Below, piece after piece: positions 26,604-35,067 of a stretch of DNA of 64,000 bases. Every line of letters starts with the position of its first letter. The first letter of the stretch is position 1. The stretch is taken from assembly GCA_937927335.1 (NCBI GenBank), contig CALBDU010000014.1, positions 13,297-77,296 on the forward strand, written 5' to 3'. The notes beneath the pieces are model-generated. The model saw nothing but the letters and a program-made list of their open reading frames with translations. It had not been told where the DNA came from and made no database searches. Origin of the DNA: an uncultured Clostridium sp. Its GTDB lineage: Bacteria; Bacillota; Clostridia; Clostridiales; Clostridiaceae. Both the position numbers and the translations under genes were made by a program.

Positions 26604-27789
26604 AAGCTACTCCTCCATTATATATTCTAAAATAAACCCAAACTGCATTGATTAGCAGCAACGCGCTTGTAAGAAAAAATACATATCGCAGACCAAAGAA
26701 AGCCCCTATCTGTCCTCCTAAAACCGAACCACCAAAGGTACCCAAATACCCTGCAGATGTGCTAATTCCAAAAACCCTGCCCGTAATAGAAGCTGGGGTA
26801 ATCTTCTTCATCAGAATATTCACAGATGGTATCAAGCCTGCTAAGGTCAAGCCTAAAAGGAATCGCAGGGCTATCAGTTGATATGGGGTTTTCACAAAAG
26901 CCTGGGGTATGAAAATAATTCCTGCTGCAATAAGGGCTGCTAAGATAACTTTATGTGCCCCTATTTTATCAGACAGCCTCCCAAGCCTTGGGGCTGCTAT
27001 AATATTAGCCAGGCCTGATGCAGAAAAGGTTATCCCTGCTAGGAGAGCAACATGACTGCTGGTTTTTGACAGCTGTGTTATATAAACCGTTACAATAGGC
27101 TCCACCGAATAAAGGGCAGCAGTAATTATGAAAAATGTGACAAATAAAGTCACTGTTAAGCTTTTTTCAGGAACTTCAGTCCAAATTTCCTTCATGGAAA
27201 GAGGTCTTTTATCCTCACGGACAAAAGCTTCCCTTACAAATAAAACTGTGGTAATAAACGCAAACAGCGTCATGGAGCCTGTCATAAAAAATACATTCTG
27301 CAAACCGAATTTTTCGCTGATAAACCCTCCTATGGTTGGTCCAATCAAGGCTCCGGCAATATTAGCCGTAGATAAAGTGCCTAAGGCATAGCCAGCATGC
27401 TCTTTTGGAACTTGAGTTGCAATTAAAGTAGTACATGCTGTACTGTAGCCGGTTATGGCTCCCTGCAGTGCCCTCAAAGCTATTAAGACATACACGTTTG
27501 GTGCAAAGCCCATTGAGCCTATAACTATGGACATACCAAGACTAGCTCTCAGAAGCATGGGCTTTCTTCCCACCTTGTCTGCTGCATATCCCCAAATAGG
27601 TGAAAAAATTGCTGAAACAATAAAAGTAACTCCAAAGGCAATTCCCGACAGCTCGGCTATGGATTCCGTATTGCTGATTCCCAGGTGTTTTATATAAAGG
27701 GGTAAAATAGGCGCGATCTGACTCATTCCAATGCCCGTTGCAAACATTCCTATCCAGCATACAATCAGATTCCTTCTCCACAATTTCAT
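26590..27789 (-). CDS. MFS efflux transporter
   Basis: Twelve-TM major facilitator (399 aa) of the drug:proton antiporter type. The loop 2-3 motif A is GYAADKVGRKPMLLRASLG, motif B lies in LIALRALQGAITGYSTA, and motif A repeats in the second half as APRLGRLSDKIGAHKVIL. AAGGAGGG precedes the ATG. Divergent from a TetR gene with a 19-bp palindrome between them, and coupled to a GNAT gene. Role is most likely multidrug export. Confidence 0.9.
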   Translation of the reverse strand: MKLWRRNLIVCWIGMFATGIGMSQIAPILPLYIKHLGISNTESIAELSGIAFGVTFIVSAIFSPIWGYAADKVGRKPMLLRASLGMSIVIGSMGFAPNVYVLIALRALQGAITGYSTACTTLIATQVPKEHAGYALGTLSTANIAGALIGPTIGGFISEKFGLQNVFFMTGSMTLFAFITTVLFVREAFVREDKRPLSMKEIWTEVPEKSLTVTLFVTFFIITAALYSVEPIVTVYITQLSKTSSHVALLAGITFSASGLANIIAAPRLGRLSDKIGAHKVILAALIAAGIIFIPQAFVKTPYQLIALRFLLGLTLAGLIPSVNILMKKITPASITGRVFGISTSAGYLGTFGGSVLGGQIGAFFGLRYVFFLTSALLLINAVWVYFRIYNGGVAYEKN

Positions 27790-27866
27790 AGTTTAGCTCC
27801 CTCCTTAGCTGCAAATATTTCAAATTATACCGTTAATATAATATTATACTTTATATTATAATATGT

Positions 27867-27885
27867 AAACTATAATTTATAGTTT
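27867..27885. promoter_or_regulatory. TetR-type operator
   Basis: Perfect palindrome AAACTATA-ATT-TATAGTTT in the AT-rich interval between the MFS and TetR genes, where both promoters must lie. The length is typical of TetR-family sites. Confidence 0.7.
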
Positions 27886-27944
27886 GATTATTATGTTTTA
27901 TCATGTTAAACTACTATTAAAAGATTACCGGGAGGGATAAACTG

Positions 27945-28505
27945 ATGCAAAAAAGAAATCTAACCAAGGAAAGAATCATCAGGACTGCCTTTTCATTGGC
28001 AGATGAAATCGGTCTTTATCAGGTTACATTTCAAAAAATAGCTGAAAAGCTGGATATAAAATATCCTTCTTTATATAATCATTTTGACAATATGGAAAAT
28101 CTTAAAATTGAAATGACAATATACCTCTTAAAGGAATTGAATTTTAAGCTGATGCAGAAATTGATCGGCAAAAGCGGTGAAGCCGCCATCAGGGAATATG
28201 CCTTTGTTTACAGGGATTTTGCCTTTGAAAACAAGACGGCCTACGGTTTGTTTATCGATATACCAAGCTTGATAAACGAAGAAGTTACTGCTTTGCTTCG
28301 CCAAAACCTGGATATTATTCATCTGGTTTTAGCATCCTACATTAAGGATAAAACAGCCCTGGTACATAAAAGCAGAGCCTTAAGGAGCCTTCTTCACGGT
28401 TTTGTATCCCTGTACTCCTCAGGTTATTTCCATGGTGAAGTGAATCTGGAGGAAAGCTTTGAAATTATGATAGATGATTTTATATATACCATATCAAAAA
28501 AGTAG
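27945..28505 (+). CDS. TetR family transcriptional regulator
   Basis: Repressor of 186 residues. The N-terminal helix-turn-helix shows IIRTAFSLADEIGLYQVTFQ and AEKLDIKYPSLYNHFDNMEN. The C-terminal domain contains SLLHGFVSL, resembling the WHG-type ligand domain. GGGAGGG precedes the ATG. Divergent from the MFS-GNAT pair, which it probably represses. The inducer is not evident. Confidence 0.92.
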   Translation: MQKRNLTKERIIRTAFSLADEIGLYQVTFQKIAEKLDIKYPSLYNHFDNMENLKIEMTIYLLKELNFKLMQKLIGKSGEAAIREYAFVYRDFAFENKTAYGLFIDIPSLINEEVTALLRQNLDIIHLVLASYIKDKTALVHKSRALRSLLHGFVSLYSSGYFHGEVNLEESFEIMIDDFIYTISKK

Positions 28506-28557
28506 AGGTGAAATGTCAACCTTGGGTGCCTTGCACCTATGTCAACTTTTCGCCTCT
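28504..28557. repeat. dispersed repeat, family B copy 2, acting as terminator
   Basis: AGAGGTGAAA ... TTTTCGCCTCT forms the outer stem and the inner part holds ATGTCAACCTT, GGTGCC-TTGCACC and ATGTCAACTTTT. It overlaps the stop codon of the TetR gene and lies between convergent genes, so it can end transcription from both sides. Confidence 0.75.
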
Positions 28558-28579
28558 GTTTGTTTTAATTATGGCAGCC

Positions 28580-29809
28580 TTAATTTATTCCATAAATGTA
28601 TTCGCCGTTGGCTTTAGTATCATAAAAATCTGCGAAGCTTAAGTCAAATATGTTTTTATTTATTCCTGATATATTTACCTTATTGGTAATAAGATAGTCC
28701 AGAACTCCGCAGTAGGCAATATCTCCCTGAAGCATAGCACCATATATTATGCCGTCCTTGTGAATGATTTTCTTATAGCCTCTCTTGCTTTCGGATACCT
28801 CCGTTACATAGCTGCTGTCCGGTGCTTCAATGATGCCTATGGAAACAGTGGGCAATCCCAGAAAATTCATGGTGTTCTGAGAGGCAAATACAGGCTCATA
28901 TTGCTTAGTGAAGCCAGCCATATTCATGGCCGCTGCCTTCCCCTGCCTTACTGCTGCAGGCCATATGGGAGCCAGTGCAGTTACATCTCCTGCTGCATAT
29001 ATATCCTCGGCTGTGGTTCTGCAATAGCTGTCAATGATAACACCCTTGTCCACCTTTACACTGGTTCCTGACAGGAACTCCACATTAGGCCTAACACCTG
29101 CGGCTACTATAATATACCTGCAGGGTATGGATACACCAGTGTTAAGCACAACCTCCCTTGCATCACCACGCTTGTCCAGTACAACCTCCTGCACAGATGC
29201 TCCGGTAATTATATCCACGTTCTTACTTTTAAACAGCTTCTCATAGTTTTGAGCTGCCTTCCTGTCCAGCTGGAGAGGAAGAATCCTGTCAGCCATCTCA
29301 ACCAGGTGCACATTTACTCCTTTATGCATCAGGCCCGCTGCAGCATCTATACCCACAAGGCCTGCTCCTATTATTACCACATTATCCCCGAATCTGCAGC
29401 TTTCCGATATAGTTTTAACATCCTCAATATTCCTTAGGCAGGAAACATTTGCAGCTTCCCGAAGATTTTTAACTGGAGGAATAGTGGCTGAGGCTCCGGA
29501 AGCTATAAGCAGCCTGTCATAAGGTATTCTGCTGCCTTCCTTAAGGATTACAGCTTTTGAGACTTCATCAATACCGGAAACCTTTACTCCGTTAAGCCAG
29601 TTAATTCTTTTTTCCTGAAAAAAGTCATCCTCTACAAAGGATATACCTTTAGTATCCCTTTCCCCGCTTATCACCAGATGAAGCATGCATCTGGAATAAA
29701 CATCCTTATCTGTGGATATGACAGTTATATCTCCTTCAGGATCCAGAAATCTCAGGGTGCTTGCTGCATTTATTCCTGCAGCACTTGCTCCTATAATTAC
29801 ATACCTCAT
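28580..29809 (-). CDS. NAD(P)H/FAD-dependent oxidoreductase of the CO dehydrogenase operon
   Basis: Pyridine-nucleotide-disulfide-oxidoreductase-like flavoprotein of 409 residues. The FAD site is YVIIGASAAGINAASTLR, the NAD(P) site is NVVIIGAGLVGIDAAAGLMH near residue 145, and the second FAD motif is DIYAAGDVTALA. A Cys near residue 42 (VYSRCMLH) matches the position used in CoA-disulfide-reductase or NADH oxidase relatives. It starts 2 nt after the ferredoxin-like cooF stop. The cooS-cooF-flavoprotein order is known from acetogens, where the flavoprotein is thought to pass electrons from the CooF ferredoxin to NAD(P)+. Confidence 0.88.
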   Translation of the reverse strand: MRYVIIGASAAGINAASTLRFLDPEGDITVISTDKDVYSRCMLHLVISGERDTKGISFVEDDFFQEKRINWLNGVKVSGIDEVSKAVILKEGSRIPYDRLLIASGASATIPPVKNLREAANVSCLRNIEDVKTISESCRFGDNVVIIGAGLVGIDAAAGLMHKGVNVHLVEMADRILPLQLDRKAAQNYEKLFKSKNVDIITGASVQEVVLDKRGDAREVVLNTGVSIPCRYIIVAAGVRPNVEFLSGTSVKVDKGVIIDSYCRTTAEDIYAAGDVTALAPIWPAAVRQGKAAAMNMAGFTKQYEPVFASQNTMNFLGLPTVSIGIIEAPDSSYVTEVSESKRGYKKIIHKDGIIYGAMLQGDIAYCGVLDYLITNKVNISGINKNIFDLSFADFYDTKANGEYIYGIN

Positions 29810-29811
29810 AA

Positions 29812-30258
29812 TTATTCCTCCTTCCCCATGTAAATAGCTCCTGTGGGACAGTTTTCAACACATCTTGGAACTTGTCGCCCATTACACAGGTCACATTTCA
29901 TTATAATTCTTTTTGTGGATTCATCAGCCTTAAGCACACCGTAGGGACAGGACATTACGCACATATAGCAGCCTGCGCACTTCTTCTCATCATATTTAAC
30001 AGTGCCCGTTAACGGATCCTTAGTCATGGCTCCGCTCATGCAAGCCGCAGCGCAGGCTGGTTCGTCACAGTGCCTGCAGAATATGGGGGCGGCCTTTCCA
30101 CGGTCATCCAATGCAATATAGCTTCTGCTCTCGTTCCTTATGTCTTCAAGATCCAGCTCAAAAATTGATTTACCCTTTTCGTTATGTTCAGCCATGCATG
30201 CCACAGTGCAGTTCATGCACCCCTGGCACAAGGACCTGTCAATTATAATTCTGGTCAT
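29812..30258 (-). CDS. cooF: 4Fe-4S ferredoxin-type electron transfer protein, CooF-like
   Basis: Iron-sulfur protein of 148 residues with four cysteine groups: CQGCMNCTVAC, CRHCDEPACAAAC, CAGCYMCVMSC and CDLCNGRQVPRC. That is enough for four [4Fe-4S] clusters as in CooF/DMSO-reductase beta subunits. GGAGGTGGG precedes the ATG. It sits between the CO dehydrogenase homologue and the flavoprotein and presumably links them electronically. Confidence 0.9.
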   Translation of the reverse strand: MTRIIIDRSLCQGCMNCTVACMAEHNEKGKSIFELDLEDIRNESRSYIALDDRGKAAPIFCRHCDEPACAAACMSGAMTKDPLTGTVKYDEKKCAGCYMCVMSCPYGVLKADESTKRIIMKCDLCNGRQVPRCVENCPTGAIYMGKEE

Positions 30259-30273
30259 ATGCCCACCTCCAAT

Positions 30274-32160
30274 TTAGGCTAAGCCTAAGCTTCTTCTTCT
30301 ATCAAGCACTATCTCCTCCAGGCGGTCTGCAGCCTTCATCACATCATCCTCCAGAATCAGCTGTCCGCCGGTCAAGGTTTTCATGTCCTCAGTCAATACC
30401 TTTGTAACCACCTTGCTGCCTGTAATAAAAGGGGGAATTGCCAGATGCAGTGGTAGTCCAAGAGCCAGTCCGAAGGCGCCGTCTGCCAGCGCCTGCTCCT
30501 CCAGCCACTGCGGTGCTGACAGCACCAGTGGAAGCTGAGGAATATCTATGCCAAGGTACTGAGCCAGCTGTGTTGCCACTATTTCGAGTCTTCCTATGGC
30601 AAGGCATGGCCCAAAATTAAGTACAGGCGGAATACCCAGACTTTCGCATACCTGCCTTAGGTTATCTCCAGCAAGCTTAGCTGCCGATGGTGACATCAAC
30701 CCTACGTTTTCAAGGCCGCCGCTGGAGCAGCCTGCAGAAAGCACTAAAATGTCCCTCTTTATCAATTCCTTAGTGAGTTCCACTGTAAACACATCATGAC
30801 CCATTGCTGTAAGGTTTGAACAACCTACTACCCCTGCAACCCCTTTAATCTTGCCGCTGGCTATGAGATCCACCAGAGGTTTCCAGGTTCCTCCAAGAAA
30901 TTCCTTAAGAGAAACTTCGCTGACCCCTGTAACCACATCGTCAAAGCCGTGGTTCTTTGGAATATTCATGTCCACATGTTTTCTTCTCTTTATATAACTC
31001 ATAAGAGCTTCATCAATAATTCTTTTGCTTATGCTTTCCCTTTCATCATAGGAATAGCCTATATATTCCGCATTTACCTTCTTAGCCACATCATCAAGGC
31101 ACAGCATCTTAACCTCGAATTCATCTGCCACCGGCTCTATACCTGGCAGGGTACAGTTAAACTCAGACAGGATTATATCGATGCCCCCTGTTGCTATCAA
31201 TGCCTCACTGGTGAAATTGTTGCCGGCATGTCCTGAAAAAATCTCCTGGTAATGCTGTCCCCTAAGCTGAAGATCCTGTCCCACACAGGTACAGCCAACC
31301 AGCCTGAAGCCCTTGGCACCAATTTCCCTGGCTCTTTCAATAACATCACTGTCAAGAAGCCTGTCCTGAAGATGTGAAAATGTGGAATGCTGATGACCTG
31401 TAATCATTATGTTTATGTAATCCGTATCCACTACCTTAAAGCCTACCTGTGCCTGACGTATTGCTGGTTCTCCAAGCATAACGTCATTTAGAAGGTTTGT
31501 TAATGTGAGTCCGTACAACCCTGTGGATATGCCTAGGTTCAGGCAGTTCAATAGCATGTCTACTGGGTCGCTGCTCAAATTGGTGGAGGTTTTAACCACA
31601 GCATCAAACACCTCTGCCTTAGCTCCTCCCGGCATGATGTTCAGCTTTTCCCAAACCTTAACCCTTGGTCCATAGGCCAGCTTTTCAACCAGTTCCATCT
31701 TTTCGTATCTTGGCTTGTATAAATCCTTCAGCACAGCCTCTGCTACCAGTACTGCCTTTCTGTGCATGTCTGCTTCATTGATACCGAAAAGCTCCGCTAA
31801 ATGGCTAAGTGCCTTTTCCCCTTTAATGTTTCCTTTGTTTTCACCGGTTTTCTTCAAATTAAGTGCTGTATTTTCAACAATATGCAAATAACAGCCGGCT
31901 CCTGCTGCCACCGCCCTTAAAAAGTTACGGGCAACAATAGTATCTGCTGTAGCTCCACACACACCTCTTGGTGCCTTGGGAGTTATACGGCAGGGCCCGT
32001 TTGAGCACAACCGGCAGCACACACCCTGCTGGCCAAAGCCGCATTTTACACTTTGCGATTTCACCCTGTGATGGGAAGTCTCCTCCTCAAGATTTGCAAT
32101 AAAGTTTTCCAGCACCTTGTCTGCACTGCTGCAGGTTGTACAATTTCCACAAGTATTCAT
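30274..32160 (-). CDS. cooS: Ni-Fe carbon monoxide dehydrogenase catalytic subunit homologue, atypical active site
   Basis: Homologue of CooS, which interconverts CO and CO2. From the ATG at 32160 (GGAGG before it) the protein has 628 residues. B/D-cluster cysteines are present (C40, C48, C49, C52, C57, C68). Likely C-cluster ligands are all seen: His in ITGHQHS, and Cys in GCTCVGQ, SEFNCTLPG, VVGCSNL, SAGCSSGG and NFGPCLA. Aligned from memory to Carboxydothermus CODH-II, the catalytic Lys563 (HEKA) becomes Gln556 (EEQA). His93/96/99/102 become Tyr91, Ile94, Asn97 and Leu100. The metal site thus looks intact but the proton relay does not. The reaction may be altered. In an operon with cooF and a flavoprotein. 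Confidence 0.88.
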   Translation of the reverse strand: MNTCGNCTTCSSADKVLENFIANLEEETSHHRVKSQSVKCGFGQQGVCCRLCSNGPCRITPKAPRGVCGATADTIVARNFLRAVAAGAGCYLHIVENTALNLKKTGENKGNIKGEKALSHLAELFGINEADMHRKAVLVAEAVLKDLYKPRYEKMELVEKLAYGPRVKVWEKLNIMPGGAKAEVFDAVVKTSTNLSSDPVDMLLNCLNLGISTGLYGLTLTNLLNDVMLGEPAIRQAQVGFKVVDTDYINIMITGHQHSTFSHLQDRLLDSDVIERAREIGAKGFRLVGCTCVGQDLQLRGQHYQEIFSGHAGNNFTSEALIATGGIDIILSEFNCTLPGIEPVADEFEVKMLCLDDVAKKVNAEYIGYSYDERESISKRIIDEALMSYIKRRKHVDMNIPKNHGFDDVVTGVSEVSLKEFLGGTWKPLVDLIASGKIKGVAGVVGCSNLTAMGHDVFTVELTKELIKRDILVLSAGCSSGGLENVGLMSPSAAKLAGDNLRQVCESLGIPPVLNFGPCLAIGRLEIVATQLAQYLGIDIPQLPLVLSAPQWLEEQALADGAFGLALGLPLHLAIPPFITGSKVVTKVLTEDMKTLTGGQLILEDDVMKAADRLEEIVLDRRRSLGLA

Positions 32161-32177
32161 GAATAATCCTCCTTTTG

Positions 32178-32210
32178 TTGGGGTCTGACCCCATTCCAAT
32201 ATTTGGTATT
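32178..32210. repeat. palindromic dispersed repeat, family A half copy
   Basis: GGGGTCTGACCCCATTCCA plus ATATTTGGTAT matches the left arm and loop of the copy at 5010-5060; the right arm is missing. It lies in the cooS leader between the operator and the ribosome site. Confidence 0.75.
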
Positions 32211-32237
32211 TAATTTAAATATGTATCGTAATTATTT

Positions 32238-32254
32238 TATACCATTTTGGTATA
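32238..32254 (-). promoter_or_regulatory. Rrf2-type operator before cooS
   Basis: Perfect palindrome TATACCA-TTT-TGGTATA, 78 nt upstream of the cooS ATG and just after the rrf2 stop. The same 17-nt shape recurs at the rrf2 promoter (32709-32725). Confidence 0.7.
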
Positions 32255-32278
32255 GTTTTATTTGTTTTTTAAGGGGAA

Positions 32279-32692
32279 TTAATATTTCCCCTTTTTTAAA
32301 TCCTCAAAATTAACTTTTGAAAGCTCGGAAGCCAAACTTTTCTGCACCCCCTGAAGAGCTCTGTGCACTTCACACCGGCCGCCCTTTTTGGCATTACAGT
32401 AGGATGGATCCAGGATGCAACGATTTACACAGATGGGGCCGTCAATAGCTTCTATAACATCCTTCAGTGTAATCTGGCCTGGCTGCCTGTTCAAAGTATA
32501 GCCGCCGTTAATGCCCCTGTAGGACTTCACTATTTCTGCAGCTGCAAGCTTCCTTAAAAGCTTCAGCAGAAACCTGAGAGGCATAGACTCATGTTCTGCA
32601 ATGGTTCCCGCGTCCATTCTTGCACCATATTCCAATTTTGAAAGATATAGTATTACACGCAGGCCATAATCAGCTTCCTGTGTTATTCGCAT
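32279..32692 (-). CDS. Rrf2 family Fe-S regulator
   Basis: Winged-helix regulator (137 aa). MRITQEADYGLRVILYLSKL and SMPLRFLLKLLRKLAAAEIV form the DNA-binding domain. Cysteines in ICVNRCILDPSYC and RCEVH can bind an Fe-S cluster as in IscR, NsrR or RsrR. AAGGAG precedes the ATG. It lies directly upstream of cooS on the same strand, and matching palindromes at both genes suggest that it controls itself and the CO dehydrogenase operon in response to redox, iron or NO. Confidence 0.9.
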   Translation of the reverse strand: MRITQEADYGLRVILYLSKLEYGARMDAGTIAEHESMPLRFLLKLLRKLAAAEIVKSYRGINGGYTLNRQPGQITLKDVIEAIDGPICVNRCILDPSYCNAKKGGRCEVHRALQGVQKSLASELSKVNFEDLKKGKY

Positions 32693-32708
32693 AATATCTC
32701 CTTTAAAG

Positions 32709-32759
32709 TATACTTATTTGGTATAATTTTAATATAGTACTATTATACTGCATTGTCAA
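32709..32759 (-). promoter_or_regulatory. rrf2 promoter with operator
   Basis: Minus-strand -35 TTGACA (32759-32754) and -10 TATATT (32736-32731) are 17 nt apart. Immediately downstream, around the start point, TATACCAAATAAGTATA (32725-32709) resembles the palindrome before cooS. Confidence 0.75.
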
Positions 32760-32769
32760 GTAAAATTGG

Positions 32770-32798
32770 AAATGTCAACTTCAAGTGTCTGGCACCTA
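32770..32798. repeat. dispersed repeat, family B copy 3 (decayed)
   Basis: AAATGTCAACTTCAAGTGTCTGGCACC matches the left flank and core of family B with substitutions; the right flank is absent. Confidence 0.6.
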
Positions 32799-32859
32799 AT
32801 AAAACTCCCCTCCATAGGTTAAACTATCTCAAAGATTTTATTTTTATGGAGGTAATTAA

Positions 32860-33612
32860 ATGAGTATAAATATAATCGCTGACTATCACACTCACACCAA
32901 CATGGCTAGGGGGCACATTCCATTGTACAACCTGATTTTCGGAGTTCATGCCAAAGGCAGCATTCAGTCAAACGTCCTTGCCGCAGTAAAGCTGGGTTTG
33001 GAGGAAATTGCTATAACAGACCATGGCTACAGGCATATTGCATTTGGCATGAAGACTAGTCAATATAAAGATGTACGAAGAATGGTGGATGAAATCAACA
33101 GCAGCCTTCTTGCCAAAGATAATAATTTTAGGCTCCTGCTTGGCATAGAATGTAATATTCTTAATAAAAAAGGCGACCTGGATATTACTGATGAGGTTTG
33201 CAAATACCTGGACATTATTTGTGCAGGCTATCATCCAGGTGCATTAAAAAGTCCTTCCTTAAAGAAAGACTATACCGAGGCCGCCATCAATGCCATTGAA
33301 AACCACAGTATAACCATATTAAATCATCCTTTGGATCATGTTGATCCTGATATAATAGAAATCGGCAGGGTTGCCGCAAAAAGAAATACAGCCTTGGAAA
33401 TCAACAGGCTGCACAAGAACCTGGATAAGGAAGCAATAAAAACCTTAAAGGGTCTTGGCGTGAAATTTTCACTAGGAAGTGACTCCCATAAATCTGAGGA
33501 CGTGGGCCATTTTGGCAAGGCATATTATATTGCTGCGGCAGCAGGTCTTTCAAATGATGACATTATCAATGCCGAAGGCATAGCACACTCCACCATGAAG
33601 CTGCTGAATTAG
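32860..33612 (+). CDS. PHP-domain metal-dependent phosphoesterase
   Basis: PHP hydrolase of 250 residues, YcdX/HisK-like. Metal ligands are visible in order: ADYHTHTNMA, ITDHGYRH, LLGIECNI, GYHPGALK, LNHPLDHVD and LGSDSHKSEDVG. TGGAGG precedes the ATG. Members cleave phosphate esters, for example histidinol phosphate, or act in DNA polymerase proofreading; no histidine gene is nearby, so the substrate is open. Single-gene unit. Confidence 0.92.
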   Translation: MSINIIADYHTHTNMARGHIPLYNLIFGVHAKGSIQSNVLAAVKLGLEEIAITDHGYRHIAFGMKTSQYKDVRRMVDEINSSLLAKDNNFRLLLGIECNILNKKGDLDITDEVCKYLDIICAGYHPGALKSPSLKKDYTEAAINAIENHSITILNHPLDHVDPDIIEIGRVAAKRNTALEINRLHKNLDKEAIKTLKGLGVKFSLGSDSHKSEDVGHFGKAYYIAAAAGLSNDDIINAEGIAHSTMKLLN

Positions 33613-33624
33613 CCAGGCTTGAAG

Positions 33625-33690
33625 TAAAATGTCAGCTTATGGTGCCTGGCACCTATGTCAAACTCCTATGTCAACTTCCTGGCAACTTGA
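33625..33690. repeat. dispersed repeat, family B copy 4
   Basis: AAAATGTCAGCTTATGGTGCC then TGGCACCTATGTCAAAC and a further CTATGTCAACTTCC. The extra right-flank unit suggests local duplication. It lies just after the PHP gene. Confidence 0.75.
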
Positions 33691-33734
33691 ATATTATTAT
33701 ATTATGACGAAATAATTCTTAGGAGATGATGTTT

Positions 33735-34292
33735 ATGTCTTATGAATTTTGCAACTATATGGTTGATGGTAATAATATTCGGCCCCGGGAAGTAGTCAGT
33801 ATTCCGGTAACTTTATTTGAATCCATGCTTGGAAAATATTTTGTGGGCCAGACTGGGAATTTGCAGGTAGGCAATGGATCAAGTGCCTGGGCTGGGTTGG
33901 TTAACCCTTGTGATTCGAGAGTTGATTTATTTGCAAATGTATTTACCGTTTCAAATTTTTCTGAAGATTATATGACAGCAGAAATTTGGCTCAATACTAA
34001 TTTTCCTGAAAAGGGCATAGTGTCTCATAAAGTATCTCCAACTAATACTGCTATAAAGCCTTTGCCAAAGAACAAAGTGGACATTTTATTCCTTAGGTCA
34101 ACAATTTTCACTCCTGAAAATGGAGTTAATGTATATAAAAGAATTATTCCGCCCAATACAACCCTGGTTGGTGAAGAAGATGGCAAATTTATTGAGGCTC
34201 CGGGCGGAAGCTATGTTATATTTCTGAATTCCTCCAGTTCAAAGCCGCAAAAGGCAATAGTTGCTTTTGGGTGGTGGGAAAAACCGAAATAA
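33735..34292 (+). CDS. hypothetical protein, DUF6143-like
   Basis: Soluble protein of 185 residues with no signal peptide. It looks all-beta, with segments such as GNLQVGNGSSAWAGLVNP and VNVYKRIIPPNTTLVGEE, and ends with a hydrophobic strand GSYVIFLNSSSS plus WWEKPK. It resembles a clostridial family I know as DUF6143; function unknown. AGGAG at 33721-33725 favours the ATG at 33735 over the ones at 33726 and 33729. A perfect 13-bp terminator stem follows. Confidence 0.65.
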   Translation: MSYEFCNYMVDGNNIRPREVVSIPVTLFESMLGKYFVGQTGNLQVGNGSSAWAGLVNPCDSRVDLFANVFTVSNFSEDYMTAEIWLNTNFPEKGIVSHKVSPTNTAIKPLPKNKVDILFLRSTIFTPENGVNVYKRIIPPNTTLVGEEDGKFIEAPGGSYVIFLNSSSSKPQKAIVAFGWWEKPK

Positions 34293-34305
34293 TATAGATA
34301 TAAAA

Positions 34306-34336
34306 CAACTTGGGAAGAAAATCTCTTCCCAAGTTG
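34306..34336. terminator. bidirectional terminator
   Basis: Perfect stem CAACTTGGGAAGA / TCTTCCCAAGTTG with a 5-nt loop between convergent genes. Confidence 0.8.
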
Positions 34337-34383
34337 AATCCTCAATTTCTTTATTTAAAAGCCAAATGTAGTGCTCATGACTT

Positions 34384-34995
34384 TTATATTGCCAGCAGAA
34401 AATCTAAACAAACCGGCATCAGGTAAAGCATCGGGATCAGTACCCTTGCTGCAATCCCCATGATCTTTTTTATATTTACTTCAAGCCATGGGTATTCATC
34501 TCGATACCCGTCACTTTTGCTGTATTTGTTTATTAAGCCTCCAAACCACCCACGCCTGAAGGCACAGTAAACAATCTCATCCTTTTCTATTACTGCCAAG
34601 GTTTCGTATACCTTCGTTCCTACTAAAACATCTCCATAATCGTTACTTAAGCCCTTAAATACCACATCTCCAGTCAACGTTTTTTTAAGCTTCAGCAGTT
34701 TCTCAAAGTCTTCATACATTGACTGTGGTACGGAAAATACGCCAAGCGGTGCTGAATATTCAAAGCTTTGACATTCTATATAGTAAAATTCATCATTTAT
34801 TTTCAAAGCGCTTTGAAGGCTCACATCATCCCGATGGCCATCACCGTGAATGACACTCTGCTGACAAGTTTCACCACCTTTGTTGATATCATAAATTTTT
34901 ATTTCAGCATTCTCCATAATTCTTCCATTACCAGCATAAAGCTGGTCTAGAACACATTCACCCTTTAACTTGATGTCAGTAATTATACTGTTCAT
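34384..34995 (-). CDS. hypothetical protein with C-terminal hydrophobic segment
   Basis: A 203-residue protein I do not recognise. The N-terminal half reads as a beta-rich domain (ECVLDQLYAGNGRIMENAEI). A central FRRGWFGGLINKYSKSDGYR motif is followed by one likely membrane helix (IAARVLIPMLYLMPVCLDFL). GGAGGGG precedes the ATG. It stands alone, downstream of GDT1 on the same strand. Codon use is like that of its neighbours, so it is probably real; no function proposed. Confidence 0.6.
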   Translation of the reverse strand: MNSIITDIKLKGECVLDQLYAGNGRIMENAEIKIYDINKGGETCQQSVIHGDGHRDDVSLQSALKINDEFYYIECQSFEYSAPLGVFSVPQSMYEDFEKLLKLKKTLTGDVVFKGLSNDYGDVLVGTKVYETLAVIEKDEIVYCAFRRGWFGGLINKYSKSDGYRDEYPWLEVNIKKIMGIAARVLIPMLYLMPVCLDFLLAI

Positions 34996-35067
34996 TTATA
35001 ACCCCTCCGATTAATTGACAATACCCAAGTTAATTATACCGGAATTCATGATAAAAACAACATATCA

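Noticed and set aside
30389..30799. Several frames on both strands inside cooS
   Set aside because: Low-complexity, Arg/Ala-rich products typical of shadow frames of a G+C-richer conserved gene.
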